Source: Limonium bicolor
Taxonomy: Eukaryota > Streptophyta > Magnoliopsida > Caryophyllales > Plumbaginaceae
Direction of reading: 5' to 3'
Length of the DNA: 64,000 bases
Assembly: GCA_023374045.1 (NCBI GenBank)
Contig: CM041782.1
Coordinates: 249,703,882 to 249,767,881 of the forward strand
The notes under the pieces: model-generated
Database searches by the model: none
Told to the model about the DNA's origin: nothing
What the model saw: the letters and a program-made list of their open reading frames with translations, nothing else
In this document: positions 1-11,612 of the stretch, piece after piece
How positions within the stretch are numbered: the stretch's first letter is position 1
Layout of the letters: every line of letters begins with the position of its first letter
Program-made: the position numbers and the translations under genes

Positions 1-265
1 TTAGAGTGGTCCGGGACCTTGTCCTCAACCTATGTCCCGGACCTATACTTGGTTCAAACTCTCGGCTGTTTTAATGTGGTGGTCCAGGACTTGGTATGGG
101 ACTTAAGTCCCGGACCAATGCAAGCTAAAATCCTCGGGTGTTTTTAATGGGGTGGTCTGGGACATCTTACAAGACTTAAGTCCCGGACCATGTGGTTGAA
201 GCAACTCTCGGCCTTAATTTTGGGTTGGTCCGGGACATCACCCTGGACTTAAGTCCCGGACCAGC
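1..265 (-). repeat. Tandem array of palindromic units in LTR
   Basis: About four units of 60-75 bp each carry GGTCCGGGAC on one side and GTCCCGGACC on the other, separated by roughly 20-30 nt, so each unit can fold back on itself. Some arms carry single mismatches. The array sits in the same part of the LTR as the unrelated arrays at 14155-14460, 27469-27669 and 53055-53443. Confidence 0.85.
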
Positions 266-2607
266 TACAGATTTCTTCCTTTTGTATGATTCTAAGTGTT
301 GTTACACTTGTTCCCTTCATCCATAAATCACCCAAACTTCACACATGATCTTAGGCATATTCTAATACCAAAATAACATCTTAAACTTGTCTAACTCCTT
401 CTCTAACCTTATAACCCAATTTCTTACATAATCTCTTAACACTTGTAATTTTCCTTAGGTTTTCTAAGTGGTGTTTCATACCTTTCATAACCACTATACC
501 AAAATGTTTCCTCACCACCATAACATCATCTCCCAAGCATCTTTCACCATCTAAAATTCCTTTATGTAACTACTTGATGTTTCTTCACAAGATTGTTCCT
601 TCTCCTTTAAACACATTATTTCCTCCTCTCCTAACAAGATTTGCATATATCCTAAACACATTCCCAAACTGCCTTTGGTGTATACCAAAACACTCTTGTG
701 ATTCCTAAATCCTCCATGATGTTGCCTAAGTCCTTCTAACTCACAAGAACGCCTTAAACTCACTCTTTTCATCAAAATAACCCCTAATATTTCCTAGTAC
801 TACCCTAGTCATGAAATTTCCTTAGAACATCTTAAACACTAAGTTTTTTCATCAAATTTTGACATGGGTTCGCTAGTATATTGTTACACCTAAACACTTG
901 GTTTTTCACATCAAACAACCATGATCACTCAAATTCTCATTACATCATCTTAACACACAGTTTACACCAAGACTACACCACATCATCATATAATGTATAA
1001 ACTTAAAATGCTTGGCACTTAGGCCCTTAAATGACAATAATCTTAACCACTGAATTTCAACATATATTTGCCTTTGACCTGCGAATACACACAACAAGGC
1101 TCCCATTGAAATAAAATGCTTCTTGTAATTCACCTCAACATTGTTTAACTACCTCTTTTCTCATTGGATCCTTAGTCACAAGTTCTCAAACATAGTCATT
1201 GTTTCTCCTAGGTTATATATAGCCCTTTTCTAATGTAACCCTAAGCTATACTTATCATATACCTAAATCCCATCCCTTAATACATTAAACACCTTAAGGT
1301 GAGCAATTTACCTTGTTCTTTTACAAGCTCTCAAACTTTCCTCCTTAGCCTTTTCCCTTGAACAATCTCGGCCACCAACCAAGTTCTCCTTGACAATGTT
1401 CTAACCAATATTCAATGACTCCAATGAGTACTAAACAACACACTAACCTCAAGGAATAAAACCTAGGTTAAAAATGTGTTTTAAGGTATTAAATTGATTG
1501 TTTTACCTTGGTTTCTCAAGACAAGCTTGGATATGAGCAAAGAATGACCTCCTCTATCCTTTGGAGAGTAGAAAACAAGCTAGAACAAGGCATAAAAATG
1601 GAGCCCCATGAGTATAGATTTTCGTTTATGTGAAGAAATGGTGGGAACTTGATTTTTCTTACATATTCTTTACCTTAAGAGAATGGAGAATCCAATGGAG
1701 TCTCCAAGCTTGTGGTTCCTTCACTAATGGCGATTTGGCTTGGCACCAAATCAAAGCTCTTGAAGTTTTGAAAAGATAGGAAGGAGGAGCTTGAGCTAAC
1801 TAAGAAGAATATGTGTTTTGTTTAGGTTTTGGAGCTAAAATGAGTGAGTAGTGATCAAAGCAAAGTGGAGCTAGCATGGGGGTTGTTCTTCACGTCAAAG
1901 AAGAAGAGAGAGCAGCAAAAATCGGTGAAGAAGATGAAGAACGAAGAAAGGAGGAGAGAGATGGCTTAAAAGGTAAGTTTTCTTTTAAAAGCAAATAGTA
2001 ACCTTACTTTTTTTCTCTTCTTTTCTTTTGTTATTTGGTCATGTGTTGAATCATCACCTTAAAAACCGGACACCCCCTTTAACTAAGCTAGTCATGGTCT
2101 TGTTTCACCAACTAACTAAACTAAATTGACTAAAGACTAAACTAGGCACTATTTGGTTACTATTCACAAACTAGTGCATATAATTGTGAAATTTTTGATT
2201 TCCCATTGATTTAGACTTCCTAATGTGATTCTAATTAGTACACAAGCTAATTAAGGAGTAATCATGGGCATTTAGCCACTTAAAACCCCTTTCTAAGACA
2301 ATTTTTCAAAAATGTGCTTTAAGAATCCTTAAAGCACATTTTGTGTTTTAACTTGTTTTTGAGCTTGGTTTTCTTTGTTAATTGATTTAAAATGACCATT
2401 AGGATATTACTAAGGTCTTATAGTGATATTTGGGTGCTCACCCAAGTTTCTCCAAGCTTAGAGCACATTTTTGCTAGAACTGCTCCTATGGTGTTTCCTT
2501 ATGTTTTCTTTGATTTAAATTGTTTCCCAAAGTTTCTAAGGCATTATTTAGCCTCCTTATACCTTAGTTTATCATTTAAACACCATATCTAGTTTTGGGG
2601 TATTTCA
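1..2607 (-). mobile_element. Tekay-type LTR, minus strand, runs off left edge
   Basis: Read on the minus strand, the right edge begins TGAAATACCCC, the same terminus as the LTRs starting at 8863, 11613, 25240 and 61654. Further in, the minus strand shows a pyrimidine-rich leader (about 2060-1850). It then shows splice-donor-like AAG|GTAAA sites near 1668-1679 and 1306-1316, in the same order as in the plus-strand LTRs. A palindromic array lies about 2.3 kb from the LTR start. The 3' end of the LTR and any internal region lie outside the window. It appears inserted into the plus-strand LTR whose remainder is at 2608-3476. No credible coding region was seen: the small ORFs here lack any recognisable motif. 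Confidence 0.75.
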
Positions 2608-3476
2608 TATACTTGTTTATAATTCTCGTTGTTTCGCCTTGTTGCTTAGTGGTTATGCTTTATAATATGTGTGGTATGTTGGTGGATTTGATTGAAATGA
2701 CTCGTTGTACTCATATAAATGTGTTGTGAATTGGTTTAATTGAGTCGTTGTACTTATATCTATGTTGTGAACTGGATGAGTCGGGTCGCTGTACTCATGT
2801 GTGATTATTGTGGATTGTTTGGTCGAGTGAGTCTCCGTACTCAATTATGAACTATCAAGTGTTTGTTAGGATGAAGTCTTGTACTCGTATAAGCGTTGTA
2901 ACGCTTTCAGTGGTTTATTCCGATGCGATGTGTGAAACCAGGGGCTTGTTTGCTAATTGAGTTTATTGCAATATATATTGTTGCTTTACAGTTTTTATAT
3001 TAAACTACTTGCATGAAAATGAATTGCATGCTCTCGACCAATTAACTGAGGGTCCGAGGGGGCATGACAGTCATGTAGTAACATACTCAGTAGGGGCTGA
3101 TTCCATACCACAAACAACCATTTTTGCATGTATGCAACTTCCGGTGTCGACAAAGAGAGGGACACGCTGGGTAGTTTAGTTACAAGTGTTTAAATATGCA
3201 CTGTTGCATTTTGATACGAACATAGAAACGTGTATAGGATTGGGATACTTAGAATGCTCACTATGAATGTATTTTATATCGGTTTGGGAAGGTTAGATCT
3301 ATCTCTTGTTGTCACTGTGGGAAATTGTTTCGTATTTATGAATATAACAGTAAGCACGTTATTACTCGTATGGGCGAGTGAGAACGGTGACACCAGTAGT
3401 TCAATTGTTGAGATTGTCGCTGTGATTACAATGTTAAGTAAGATGATTAGGAGCCGATTAGAGTAGGGGTGTTACA
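2608..3476 (+). mobile_element. 3' portion of a plus-strand Tekay-type LTR
   Basis: The segment ends GGGGTGTTACA at 3476, the 3' terminus shared by the other Tekay-type LTRs here. Just before it is a region resembling the ends of LTR A and LTR B (an 'actcgtatgggcgagt'-like stretch near 3365). No primer-binding site follows; the next base is already copia gag. The LTR is therefore a solo or truncated insertion in the copia element, and its own 5' part was separated by the minus-strand LTR at 1-2607. Nothing coding is recognised. Confidence 0.65.
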
Positions 3477-4625
3477 AGAATACTCAAGGACAAGACATAT
3501 CTATCGATAGCATGACAGATGATCAAATCAAGAAACTGGTATTCAATGCTCGAGCTGTAAGAATACTTCACTGTGCACTACTACCTGGCAATACTCCAAG
3601 ATTGCTTAAGCTAAAACAGCCTAAGAGATTTGGAAAACTCTTGAGGTTACTTATGAAGGGAATGATGAGATCAAAAAGACTCGCATTGAGTTGCTACTCA
3701 CTCATTGGGAGCTATTCAAGAAGGAAGAAAAGGAGAGTATTTCTGAAATGCATACAAGGTTCACTAAGCTGATCAACGAAATGTCCTCAACGATCCGAGA
3801 GGACAACGACAGGGTCAAGAAGCCTGTCCGACGATCATTCAACAAAGGACCAAAGAAGGAAGCCTTCGTTGCCGCATGGGGAGATTCTGAACGGAGTGAT
3901 GACAATCAAACCTCAAACATCGACATCTCATAAGATGTGAAGGCTCACCTATGCCTTGAAGAAGTGTGCTTGATGGCACAAGGCAATGATGTCTCAAAAT
4001 CAGAATCAGAATCAGAAGAAGAAGAAGAACATAAGGTAAACTATTCGAAACTTAGAAGGGAAATTCAAAAGGCTGAACTTCTAGGACTTAGAAAGTTTTC
4101 TCTTACATTAGCTGATCACCTAGGCATTAGAAACTGAAAACGATGAACTTTTGGAAGAAAATGAAAAATTGAGAAAAACCTCGGATAAAATCAAGGTAGA
4201 TAATCTCATGAGGGCACTCATGAAATTACAAAAAGTATAGTGAAATTTTCCCCGTTCATGAAAAATTGAAGTATGAAAAACAACCTGAAATCGATGAATT
4301 GATTGTTGCGCTTAACGCAAAAGAAAAGGAACTAGCTACCATCAAAGAAAAATATTCTAAGATAGATGTTGTTTCTAAGACACCCATGAGGAGAAGTAAA
4401 CGACAGGTCGGATACAGGTCAGAGACCAGTCGTAGAGATGTCTGTAGCTTATGCAGACAACCTAGTCATCATGAATCCAATTGCTATAAAACGTGTTTTA
4501 TGAGGCATTGGCAACTCAAGAAACTAGGACTAAAATGGGTAGTCAAAAATGATCTTAGAACATTTAATGGTGGAAATAGGACCAACCTTTCTATGGACCC
4601 TAACCCCACACCACTAACGTGTTAA
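3477..4625 (+). pseudogene. gag: Copia gag (capsid and zinc knuckle), broken
   Basis: Gag coats and packages the element's RNA in virus-like particles. Pieces in shifting frames match the SIRE-type gag core: a helix-rich part around 3512-3640, then a segment containing ELFKKEEKESISEMHTRF (about 3703-3760). After that come an acidic SESESEEEEEHK stretch (about 3998-4030), a heptad-like coiled-coil part near 4130-4200, and a CCHC knuckle CSLCRQPSHHESNC near 4442 with C-x2-C-x4-H-x4-C spacing. The frame changes at least once between 3600 and 3690. Stops occur near 3931, 4135 and 4237. The true N-terminus is missing because the LTR end at 3476 replaces it. Confidence 0.8.
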
Positions 4626-4655
4626 GTGCAGGATCGAGTGAGAATGGACCTCTGA

Positions 4656-4868
4656 TGGTACATCGACAGTAGGTGCTCTAAACACATGACAGGAGACAAA
4701 AAGAAGTTCTTCTCACTCGAACCAGGAAGCCAAGGAACTGTTTCCTTTGGCGACAACAAGAAAGGAAAAATCATCGGTGTAGGTAAGGTTGACATTACAT
4801 CTGATTATGTCATAGATAGTGTAAATTTAGTTCATGGTTTAAATTTCAACTTGCTTAGTGTTTCTTAA
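4656..4868 (+). pseudogene. Copia aspartic protease, catalytic motif damaged
   Basis: The protease start is recognisable as WYIDSRCSKHMTGD from 4656. The family's catalytic Asp-Ser-Gly is here Asp-Ser-Arg (4665-4673), explained by one G-to-A change in the glycine codon, so the enzyme should be inactive even if translated. The frame continues to a stop at 4866, typical sequence for the region between the active site and the GAG-pre-integrase domain. Confidence 0.75.
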
Positions 4869-4943
4869 ATTTGTGACAAAGGCAATTCAGTTCACTTTTA
4901 TCCTACACATTGTAGCATAGTAAGTCAGAACAATGGCAAAGAG

Positions 4944-6258
4944 TTGTTAAAGGGAAAAAGGTGGAAAAACGTTTATGTAACTAGTTTGGAGGATGTTAAC
5001 AGTCCTAATCTCCCATGCTTGGATGCTTCAATAGATGACTCTACACTATGGCACAAAAGACTAGGGCATGTTAGCACTTCTTTATTAAGAAAACTTGTCA
5101 TGAATCAGTTGGTAAGAGGTCTCCCTGAGATTAAGAAATCTGAGACAAATCTTTGTGACGCCTGTGTTAGCAGCAAATAAACTAAGATTTCTTTAAAGTC
5201 AAAGAACTTAGTTAGTACATCCAAGCACTTTAATTACTTCACATGGACTTATGTGGACCCATGAGAATCAAAAGTTTTTGAGGAAATTGGTATGTGTTTG
5301 TAATTGTTGATGATTACTCACGGTTCACTTGAACACTCTTTATTGCTTCCAAAGACGAAGTCTTTGAGAAATTTCAAGCCTTTGCAGGAAAAGTCCAAGT
5401 ACAACTCAACCCCAAGATCAAAACTCTTCGGTCTGATCATGGGTTAAAGTTTGAGAATCAACATTCATGGATATGTGTAAACAACATGGGATTAGTCACA
5501 CATATTCAGTACCAAGAACACCCCAACAGAATGGGGTAGTTGAACGAAAGAACAGAACACTACAAGAGGTAGCCAGGGCCATGCTATTGGGGAGCAGTCT
5601 TCCTCAGGTCTTCTGGGCAGAAGCAGTGGCAACTGCATGCTACATCACAAAAAGAACGATCATACGACCTATCCTCAACAAAACTCCCTATGAGTTAATC
5701 AAGGGATGAAAACCAAACATAAGTCACTTCAGGACCTTCGGTTGCAAATGTTATGTCCACAACAATGAAAAGAGTCCCCTTGGAAAGTTTGATGCTAGAA
5801 GTGATGTGGCCATCTTCCTTGGATACTCTGAAAGAAACCGGGCATACAAATTATACAACAAAAGTACATTGAAGGTGGAGGAAAGTGTGCACGTGGTCTT
5901 TGATGAGGCTGACGTACTCATGATCAAGAAATCTGATGAAGATGAAGAACTTGGATTTGATCTAGTTGATCAGGATCACACAGATAATCCCAAATATGAA
6001 TCACCGACTGAAGAAAACTTGCCCGATAGGTCAGCAATAGGTCAACAACAGGTCGACAAAGGAAACAATGATGTCAAGGATCCTCTCTCTCCATCAACCA
6101 TTCATCAATCTCGTGCTTTGTACAAAAATCATCCATGGGAGAATATCATATCAGACATATCCAAAGGAACTCGGACAAGAGCACAAACTCGAGATCTTTT
6201 AGCTTTCTCAACGATAGTCTCACCCATCGAGCCCAAGAACGTCAAGGAAGCTCTTTGA
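4944..6258 (+). pseudogene. Copia GAG-pre-integrase and integrase, broken
   Basis: Integrase would insert the cDNA into chromosomes. The GAG-pre-integrase/zinc-binding part reads LWHKRLGHVSTSLLRKLV (about 5049-5102) with a C-x2-C pair at LCDACVSS (about 5152), ending at a stop near 5178. The catalytic core between 5180 and 5466 is interrupted by stops and frame changes. It resumes with PRTPQQNGVVERKNRTLQ (about 5512-5566), which contains the core glutamate. After a stop at 5707, the C-terminal part continues through IFLGYSERNRAYKLYN to an acidic linker ending at 6256. Overall length is normal for copia; decay is by point changes rather than large deletions. Confidence 0.8.
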
Positions 6259-6279
6259 GACTCAGACTGGATCAATGCA

Positions 6280-7077
6280 ATGCAAGAAGAACTAAACCAG
6301 TTTGAAAGATGCAAAGTCTGGCATCTTGTGCATCGTCCTACTCATCAAGGAGTACTTGGCACAAAATGGGTCTTCAGAAACAAACTGAATGAGATGGGAG
6401 AATTAGTCAGGAACAAAGCTCGTATGGTAGCTCAAGGATATTGTCAACAAAAAGGGATAGACTTCCAAGAAACCTTTGCTCCAGTGGCAAGAATGGAGTC
6501 CATTAGATTACTAATTGCATTTGCTGCACACAAAGGAATCAAACTCTTCCAACTTGACATCAAAAGTGCCTTTCTAAACGGGTATGTCAAAGAGGAAGTG
6601 TATGTTGAGCAACCCCCAGATTTTGAGATGCAAGAAGGAAAGGGCATGGTACTTAAACTCGACAAAGCTCTTTATGGGCTCAAACAAGCTCCAAGATCAT
6701 GGTATGATCGTCTTTCTTTCTATCTCTTGGAAAACCAATTCAAAAGAGGAAAGGTCGATAAAACTTTCTTTGTGTACAATAACAAGAGGGATTTCCTAAT
6801 TGTGCAAGTATATGTTGATGATATAATCTTTGGTGCCTCTGATAAGAAATATTGCAAAAAGTTCGAAGCATTGATGAAAAAGGAATTTGAGATGAGTGAT
6901 CTGGGAGAATTGAAGTTCTTTCTAGGTCTTCAAGTCAAGCAAAATGACAAAGGGACTATCATATCCCAAGAGAAGTATGTAAAGGATTTGCTAAAAAGAT
7001 TTGGAATGGAGGAATGTAAGACGTTTGACACGCCAATGGCAGTCGGCACCAAAATGGGCATCATGACTGGTGACTGA
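6280..7077 (+). pseudogene. Copia reverse transcriptase
   Basis: This is the longest surviving copia frame (265 codons). It shows WVFRNKLNEMGELVRNKARM, a QLDIKSAFLNG block carrying the first catalytic aspartate, and the polymerase box YVDD in VQVYVDDIIFG (about 6803-6835). The thumb region reads LGELKFFLGLQV. The frame is cut by a TGA at 7075, after which the homologous sequence continues in frame from 7078 (the SRPDIMYSIC segment near 7135). The catalytic residues are intact, but the surrounding polyprotein is not. Confidence 0.9.
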
Positions 7078-7760
7078 CCGGTCGACCAGCGATCATACAG
7101 AGAGATGATTGGTTCTCTACTATATTTGACTACTAGTAGACCTGACATTATGTACAGCATTTGCTTATGTGCCAGGTTTCAAGCAGATCCAAGAGAAAGT
7201 CACCTCACAGCTATAAAAAGAATCCTGCGTTACTTAAAAGGAACCATGAATCTTGGTCTCTTTATCCTAAGTTCACTAACTGTAACGTTGTAGGATTTTC
7301 AGATGCAGACTATGGAGGATCTATCACCGATAGAAAGAGCACATCAGGGACAACATTCTTTGTTGGGTCATGTCTGATTGCATGGGGATCAAAGAAACAA
7401 CAAAGTGTTGCAATCTCAACAGCTGAATCTGAATACATTGCTGCGGCAAGCTGTTGTGCTCAACTCCTATGGCTTAAACAACAAATTGGTGATTATGGTG
7501 TCAAAACAGGTACTATACCAATTATGTGTGATAATACAAGTGCCATCTCTATTTCCAAAAATCATGTGCATCATTCTCGTACCAAACATATTGACATTAG
7601 ACATCACTTTCTTAGAGATTGTTGTGAAAAGGAATTAGTTGGTTTAAATTATATTTCTACTGAGGACCAACTAGCTGACATCTTTACTAAGCCATTAAGT
7701 AGAGAAAGGTTTACTAAGATTGTTCATGATCTTGGAATGATATTCATTGATCACAATTAA
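7078..7760 (+). pseudogene. Copia connection and RNase H domain
   Basis: The connection segment (SRPDIMYSICLCARFQADPR, about 7135-7194) precedes a frame change near 7180-7200. The RNase H core follows in the frame ending at 7758: GFSDADYGGSITDRKSTSG (first acidic residues), AISTAESEYIAA (catalytic Glu) and MCDNTSAI (third Asp). The C-terminus DQLADIFTKPLSRERF marks the usual end of copia pol. The stop at 7758-7760 appears to be the original pol terminus. Confidence 0.85.
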
Positions 7761-8248
7761 ACTGTCTTTTATTTCCCATGATATGTCACCGACATGTGAG
7801 CAACACCTATTATATTGTCATTCAGTAGTCAATGATCAGTTTAATGCATACAAATTATGTCAAATGACTACTTGAAATAGATTTGTCATTTTCCATAAAG
7901 CGAGATTAGTTTAGAGATAGTTCAACGGTTAGAAACGGGAAAATCGCCAACGATCAATGACAGACTATCACGACCGCTGCTCATTATGAATTGTACCGTT
8001 AGGATATGCCAGTGAGCGGACGAAGAGCGGTCACCGACAGTTACTCGATATCTATAAAAGGGCGACGAGAGTTTTGCTCTTGTCACACTATTGCCCTCAT
8101 TCTCTCTAAACTCTTAGAGCACTCAAACAATTCTCTACTCTTACAACACTCTTGTGAGCTTAAGTGCAAAAATCCCTTGCCTCATAGCCGTTAAAGAACA
8201 CCTGAGCTAAAAGTTCTAAATTCCAGTACAAAATCCTCTACACTAAAA
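7761..8248 (+). other. Non-coding spacer between copia pol and downstream ORF
   Basis: No ORF with recognisable motifs. The right half has promoter character: a consensus TATA box at 8053-8059, then a pyrimidine-rich stretch and the ATG of the next ORF at 8249. The segment could be the leader of an internal promoter driving the extra ORF. It could also be an unrecognised short copia LTR starting near 7781; I found no matching second copy to decide. Confidence 0.5.
8053..8059 (+). promoter_or_regulatory. TATA box upstream of extra copia ORF
   Basis: TATAAAA in the context tctataaaaggg, about 190 nt upstream of the ATG at 8249 and followed by a C/T-rich leader typical of plant transcripts. Position and context fit a core promoter; use is not shown by the sequence alone. 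Confidence 0.55.
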
Positions 8249-8884
8249 ATGGCACCCAAGACTGCTCTACGATCAAAAGCAAAAGCCATCCTCAAGGAAG
8301 TTTCCGCACAACAAGTGGCCGACATACAACCGATAGAATCTCCAACTCGCCTGACAAAAGAGGAGGAAGATCAACTCATAGTTAAAGTTGAGCAAGAAGG
8401 CGAACTTCGGGCAAGCGAGGTAGAGTATATAATGCAACATGTTCCTAACACCTACTACCTCATCAAATCCGGCACCTTCAAACCCACTATCATTCCCGAT
8501 CTTACTCCCACGGAAAAACCAGAAATGTCTTCTCCTGCCCCGTCACCTAAAACCTCCAAAATCACCACAAAACAATCCAAAACCACAAAACCAAAATCCA
8601 AAAGTCATTCAACCGCCACAATCAGCCATGTAACTCGTGCATCTAGGCGCGCTAAAAAACAAACAGCTCCACAAAAATCCCACTCGACACCGGAAAGAAC
8701 AACACGTCAGTTACACTTCACTGAGGAAGAGGAAGCATCTCCTTCAGCTGTCGTCAAGGAAGTGGTTCAATCACTGGAGGAAGAGGAGGTTCAAAGTGAC
8801 GAGCCATCACAAAAAGACGCCTCCGTAGAAGAAAAAGGCCAAGAGGAAGGTGCAACGGCGCCTGAAATACCCCTAATTAATTAA
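8249..8884 (+). pseudogene. Extra (env-like?) ORF of copia element, 3' truncated
   Basis: The ORF starts at the first ATG after the TATA box (MAPKTALRSKAKAILKE) and stays open for 211 codons. It is hydrophilic and low-complexity: a Lys/Arg/Ala N-terminus, a mixed region with VEYIMQHVPNTYYLIKSGTF, then Pro/Ser/Thr/Lys-rich sequence, a basic RASRRAKKQ stretch and a Glu-rich C-terminal half. No transmembrane helix is visible in what remains. SIRE-lineage elements often carry an env-like or other additional ORF here, so I infer that class without firm homology. The last six codons and the stop come from LTR A, which begins at 8863, so the native C-terminus is lost. Confidence 0.5.
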
Positions 8885-10144
8885 ATATTGATTAAACATA
8901 TAATCAATTAAGTTAAGGCCTAAAAATTCCTTAAAATCAATTTAAAAACAACAATGGTCAACATAAAGCAGATATTGCACCCTTTGACCATTTAGCGTAA
9001 ACATATACCCAAATGAACTCCTTAGGACCTAAAATTTTGTCCTAAGCATATTAACACATAAATTAACGTAATAAAATCATTGGAAGACACTCCAACACAA
9101 AGAACCAGCATTAACATGCTTAAAAGTCACTAAGAGCAAAATGTGCTCTAAACAAGCTTTAAAGGTCTTGCGACCTTCGTTTGATTCCGAATCAAATTCC
9201 TAAGCTTAGTAATCATGTAATGGAGGTAATTAATCAATTACCAAAGAAAACCAAGCTCAAAAACAAGCTTTTAACACAAAATGTGCACTAAGCTTCTTTA
9301 AAGCACATTTTTATGTATACCTTCAAAAGTATTGGTTTTATATCACTTTAAAGACTAGATTACATTCTTTATAACATTTATGTGTCATGATAGACTTTAT
9401 TGTAAAGTCCAAATCAAATTTTTGAAATAAAATCAAAATGAGTGATTTTGTACCCAAACTAGCACTTATTTTCCTAATCTAGTCAAGGGTCAACATTTCC
9501 CCCTTGACCTTGACAAAACATGGCCGCATATTAACAGCCCCCTTCTCATCTATTAACCGGCCACGCATACACCTATACAACACTTGTGTAACCTTTTTAT
9601 TAAGTAAAGATCTATACTACTTTATTTAATTAACTAAGCTATACTTATCCTTCCAACTTGGTAACCCTTTTCGGTGGCTTAAGACCTTTCTCCATGCTGA
9701 AGAAACCCACTTAAATACTTACCGTGAGTCATCAAACCTAGCTTATGACATATTTTCCTTATAAGTCAAATTTCCTTCTCTTTCTTCATTCCTCCTACCC
9801 AGCCGTCTTCTACACCAGCCAAACCCTCCATCTCATGCACTTTTACCGCAAGCTCACACCAGCTTCAAAGGATGGAAGCTCTTGACTTAGGTAAGGGTTT
9901 AGAGCATGAAAAATACTTCATCTTCTTATCCTCTTTCCATTAAGCTAATCCTTAAGCACTTTTACCCATTCCTTTAGTGTGGGTTGGCTGCTAAACCAAG
10001 GGACTTTACACGGCTGAAACAAAGGAAGGAAGGAGGAAGCTCTACTAGTTTTTATTTCATGGTAAAAAGTGCATTAAGCTTGTACTCTTCCCCTCCTTCA
10101 TTTCCGATTTTTCTCACAAGTTTCTCCAGCTTATTCCCTTTTTC
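8863..10144 (+). mobile_element. Tekay-type LTR A, first segment
   Basis: Begins TGAAATACCCC at 8863 inside the copia ORF. A TATA-like cacttaaatac lies near 9708, followed by a C/T-rich leader at about 9770-9850 and a donor-like GGTAAGGG near 9889. This is the same order of landmarks as in LTRs D and E. The segment is interrupted at 10145 by the hAT-like element and continues at 11385. Small ORFs here have no recognisable motifs. Confidence 0.8.
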
Positions 10145-11384
10145 TAGACCTGGCAATTCGGGTCACTCGGTTCGGGTTTGGTTCGGCTCGGTTCGGTTCG
10201 GGTCAATTTGTAGATATTCACTATTTGGTTTGGTTCAGATCGGGTCAGGTTATCTGGTTAAAATTAAATTCGGGTGACTTCAGTTTGGTTGATTTCGGGT
10301 TCGGGTGTTTTCGGTTCGGGTTAGCCTCTACGTTTTTTGGTTTTTTTGGGTTATGGGTCAAATTCGGGTGACTTACCGCATTATGCTTAATTGACAAAAG
10401 TTTTAAAGTACAAATTTAAGCAGCCTTTGTAACTTGTATTGATTTTCATATTTGGATCCAAATTCTCTTAATATAGTGTTACTCTTGTTGAAGTTTGCTA
10501 TTGTGTATTGGTTGGTTATACATAATCAAATTGGATGAAAATAACTTTAATATTAATTTTTAACTATACATTTATTAATTGTATCGACCAAGTATAAATT
10601 TAAAATTTGGTGAATCATCAGTCAATATTCGGCACTCGACGCCCAGTTTATCCCCCCCCCACACGCCCAACGCTGTGCCTGTGCCTCCCACCATCCCGTG
10701 CCCGTCACACCCCGCGCGCGTCCTGCGTCAGCGCCCGTCATCTCAAGCGAGCGTTGCGCGCCCATGCCAATCCATCACCACCTCACGCCTGTGCCCCTAT
10801 ACGTCTCTCATCACCTCCTGCCCGTGACTTCATGTTGTGTGTGCTCCACCAATCACCGTCTCGCGTGCACGCCTCATGCGGGCGTCCTTCAGTAGCTTAT
10901 TGCTCCCAGACAGGAATTCTCCCTTTATCTTCTTTTTTTATCATTTTTAACCCTAATTTAATTTAATTATTCATACAAATATATTTACGTGTTGTAAGTT
11001 TTGTAATCTTTATTCTTTTGAATCAATTTCCTTGGACACGGCAAAAGATGGCAAGAATTGTAAAAATGAAATGAAACATTTCTTATTTTAGTCCCAGTTC
11101 ATGGAAATTATGCGTTCGTACATGCCAATAATAAACAGAAGGATAATGGAAGTTTGTCTAGTTTCATGTGTGGTTTGGGTGAATTCATTCCGGGTCAATT
11201 CGGTTCGGGTGAATTCGGTTCGGGTGGATTAGGGTGTATCAAATTTCGGTTTGATTCGGTTTTGGTTTGGTTCGGTTTGGATTTTCGGGTCACATTTTGG
11301 GCCACATCATTTGGTTTAAATTCGGATTTGGATCGGGTTGAATCGGGTTGGTTTTTCTGGTTCGGGTCACCTTTGCCAGGTCTA
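10145..11384 (+). mobile_element. Non-autonomous hAT-like DNA transposon
   Basis: Perfect 12-bp terminal inverted repeats, TAGACCTGGCAA at 10145 and TTGCCAGGTCTA ending at 11384, match the hAT-style terminus (TGGCAA core). The flanks are an imperfect 8-bp duplication, CCTTTTTC (10137-10144) and CCTTCTTC (11385-11392). The paralogous LTR fragment near 33950 has the same site without the insertion. Both ends are packed with TTCGGGT/GGTTCGGG subterminal motifs, as expected for transposase binding. The 1.24 kb interior has no transposase; its centre (about 10640-10900) is unusually GC-rich and could be captured DNA. ORFs across that centre look spurious. Confidence 0.8.
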
Positions 11385-11612
11385 CCTTCTTCTTAACATG
11401 TGTTTTCTGTGGAGATATCACCCATGATGTGCTGCTCCAACAGATGCAAAAAAAATCCATGGAAAGTCATTTTTAACAAGGTAAAATACAAACCTTTGCC
11501 CCATTGTAGTACCGGTTTTAATGTGCTGAGTTTAGTGGTGTTTTAACACCCTTTTTGCTTTAGTTTACAGGCGCAAGCAGCCCCATTTAATCCTAGTATA
11601 ACCAAGGTAATG
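11385..11612 (+). mobile_element. Tekay-type LTR A, second segment
   Basis: Continues LTR A between the hAT element and solo LTR B. It is closely similar to 33953-34174 in the second A-family copy, including a donor-like ACAAGGTAAAA near 11478. Non-coding. Confidence 0.8.

Larger units (their letters stand above)
3477..8862 (+). mobile_element. Decayed SIRE-like Ty1/copia retrotransposon
   Basis: Domains occur in the copia order: gag with zinc knuckle, protease, GAG-pre-integrase, integrase, reverse transcriptase, RNase H, then an extra downstream ORF. Gag has a long acidic/coiled-coil segment and the pol motifs resemble the SIRE/Maximus lineage; the lineage call is from motif memory, not alignment. 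The 5' end is lost at 3477, where an LTR end joins mid-gag, and the 3' end is cut at 8862 by LTR A. No copia LTR was identified with certainty. Many stops and frameshifts make it non-functional. Confidence 0.85.

Noticed and set aside
10579..10966. Overlapping plus-strand ORFs rich in Pro, Ser, Arg and His
   Set aside because: They arise from the GC-rich centre of the hAT-like element in three frames at once, which is typical of composition, not coding.
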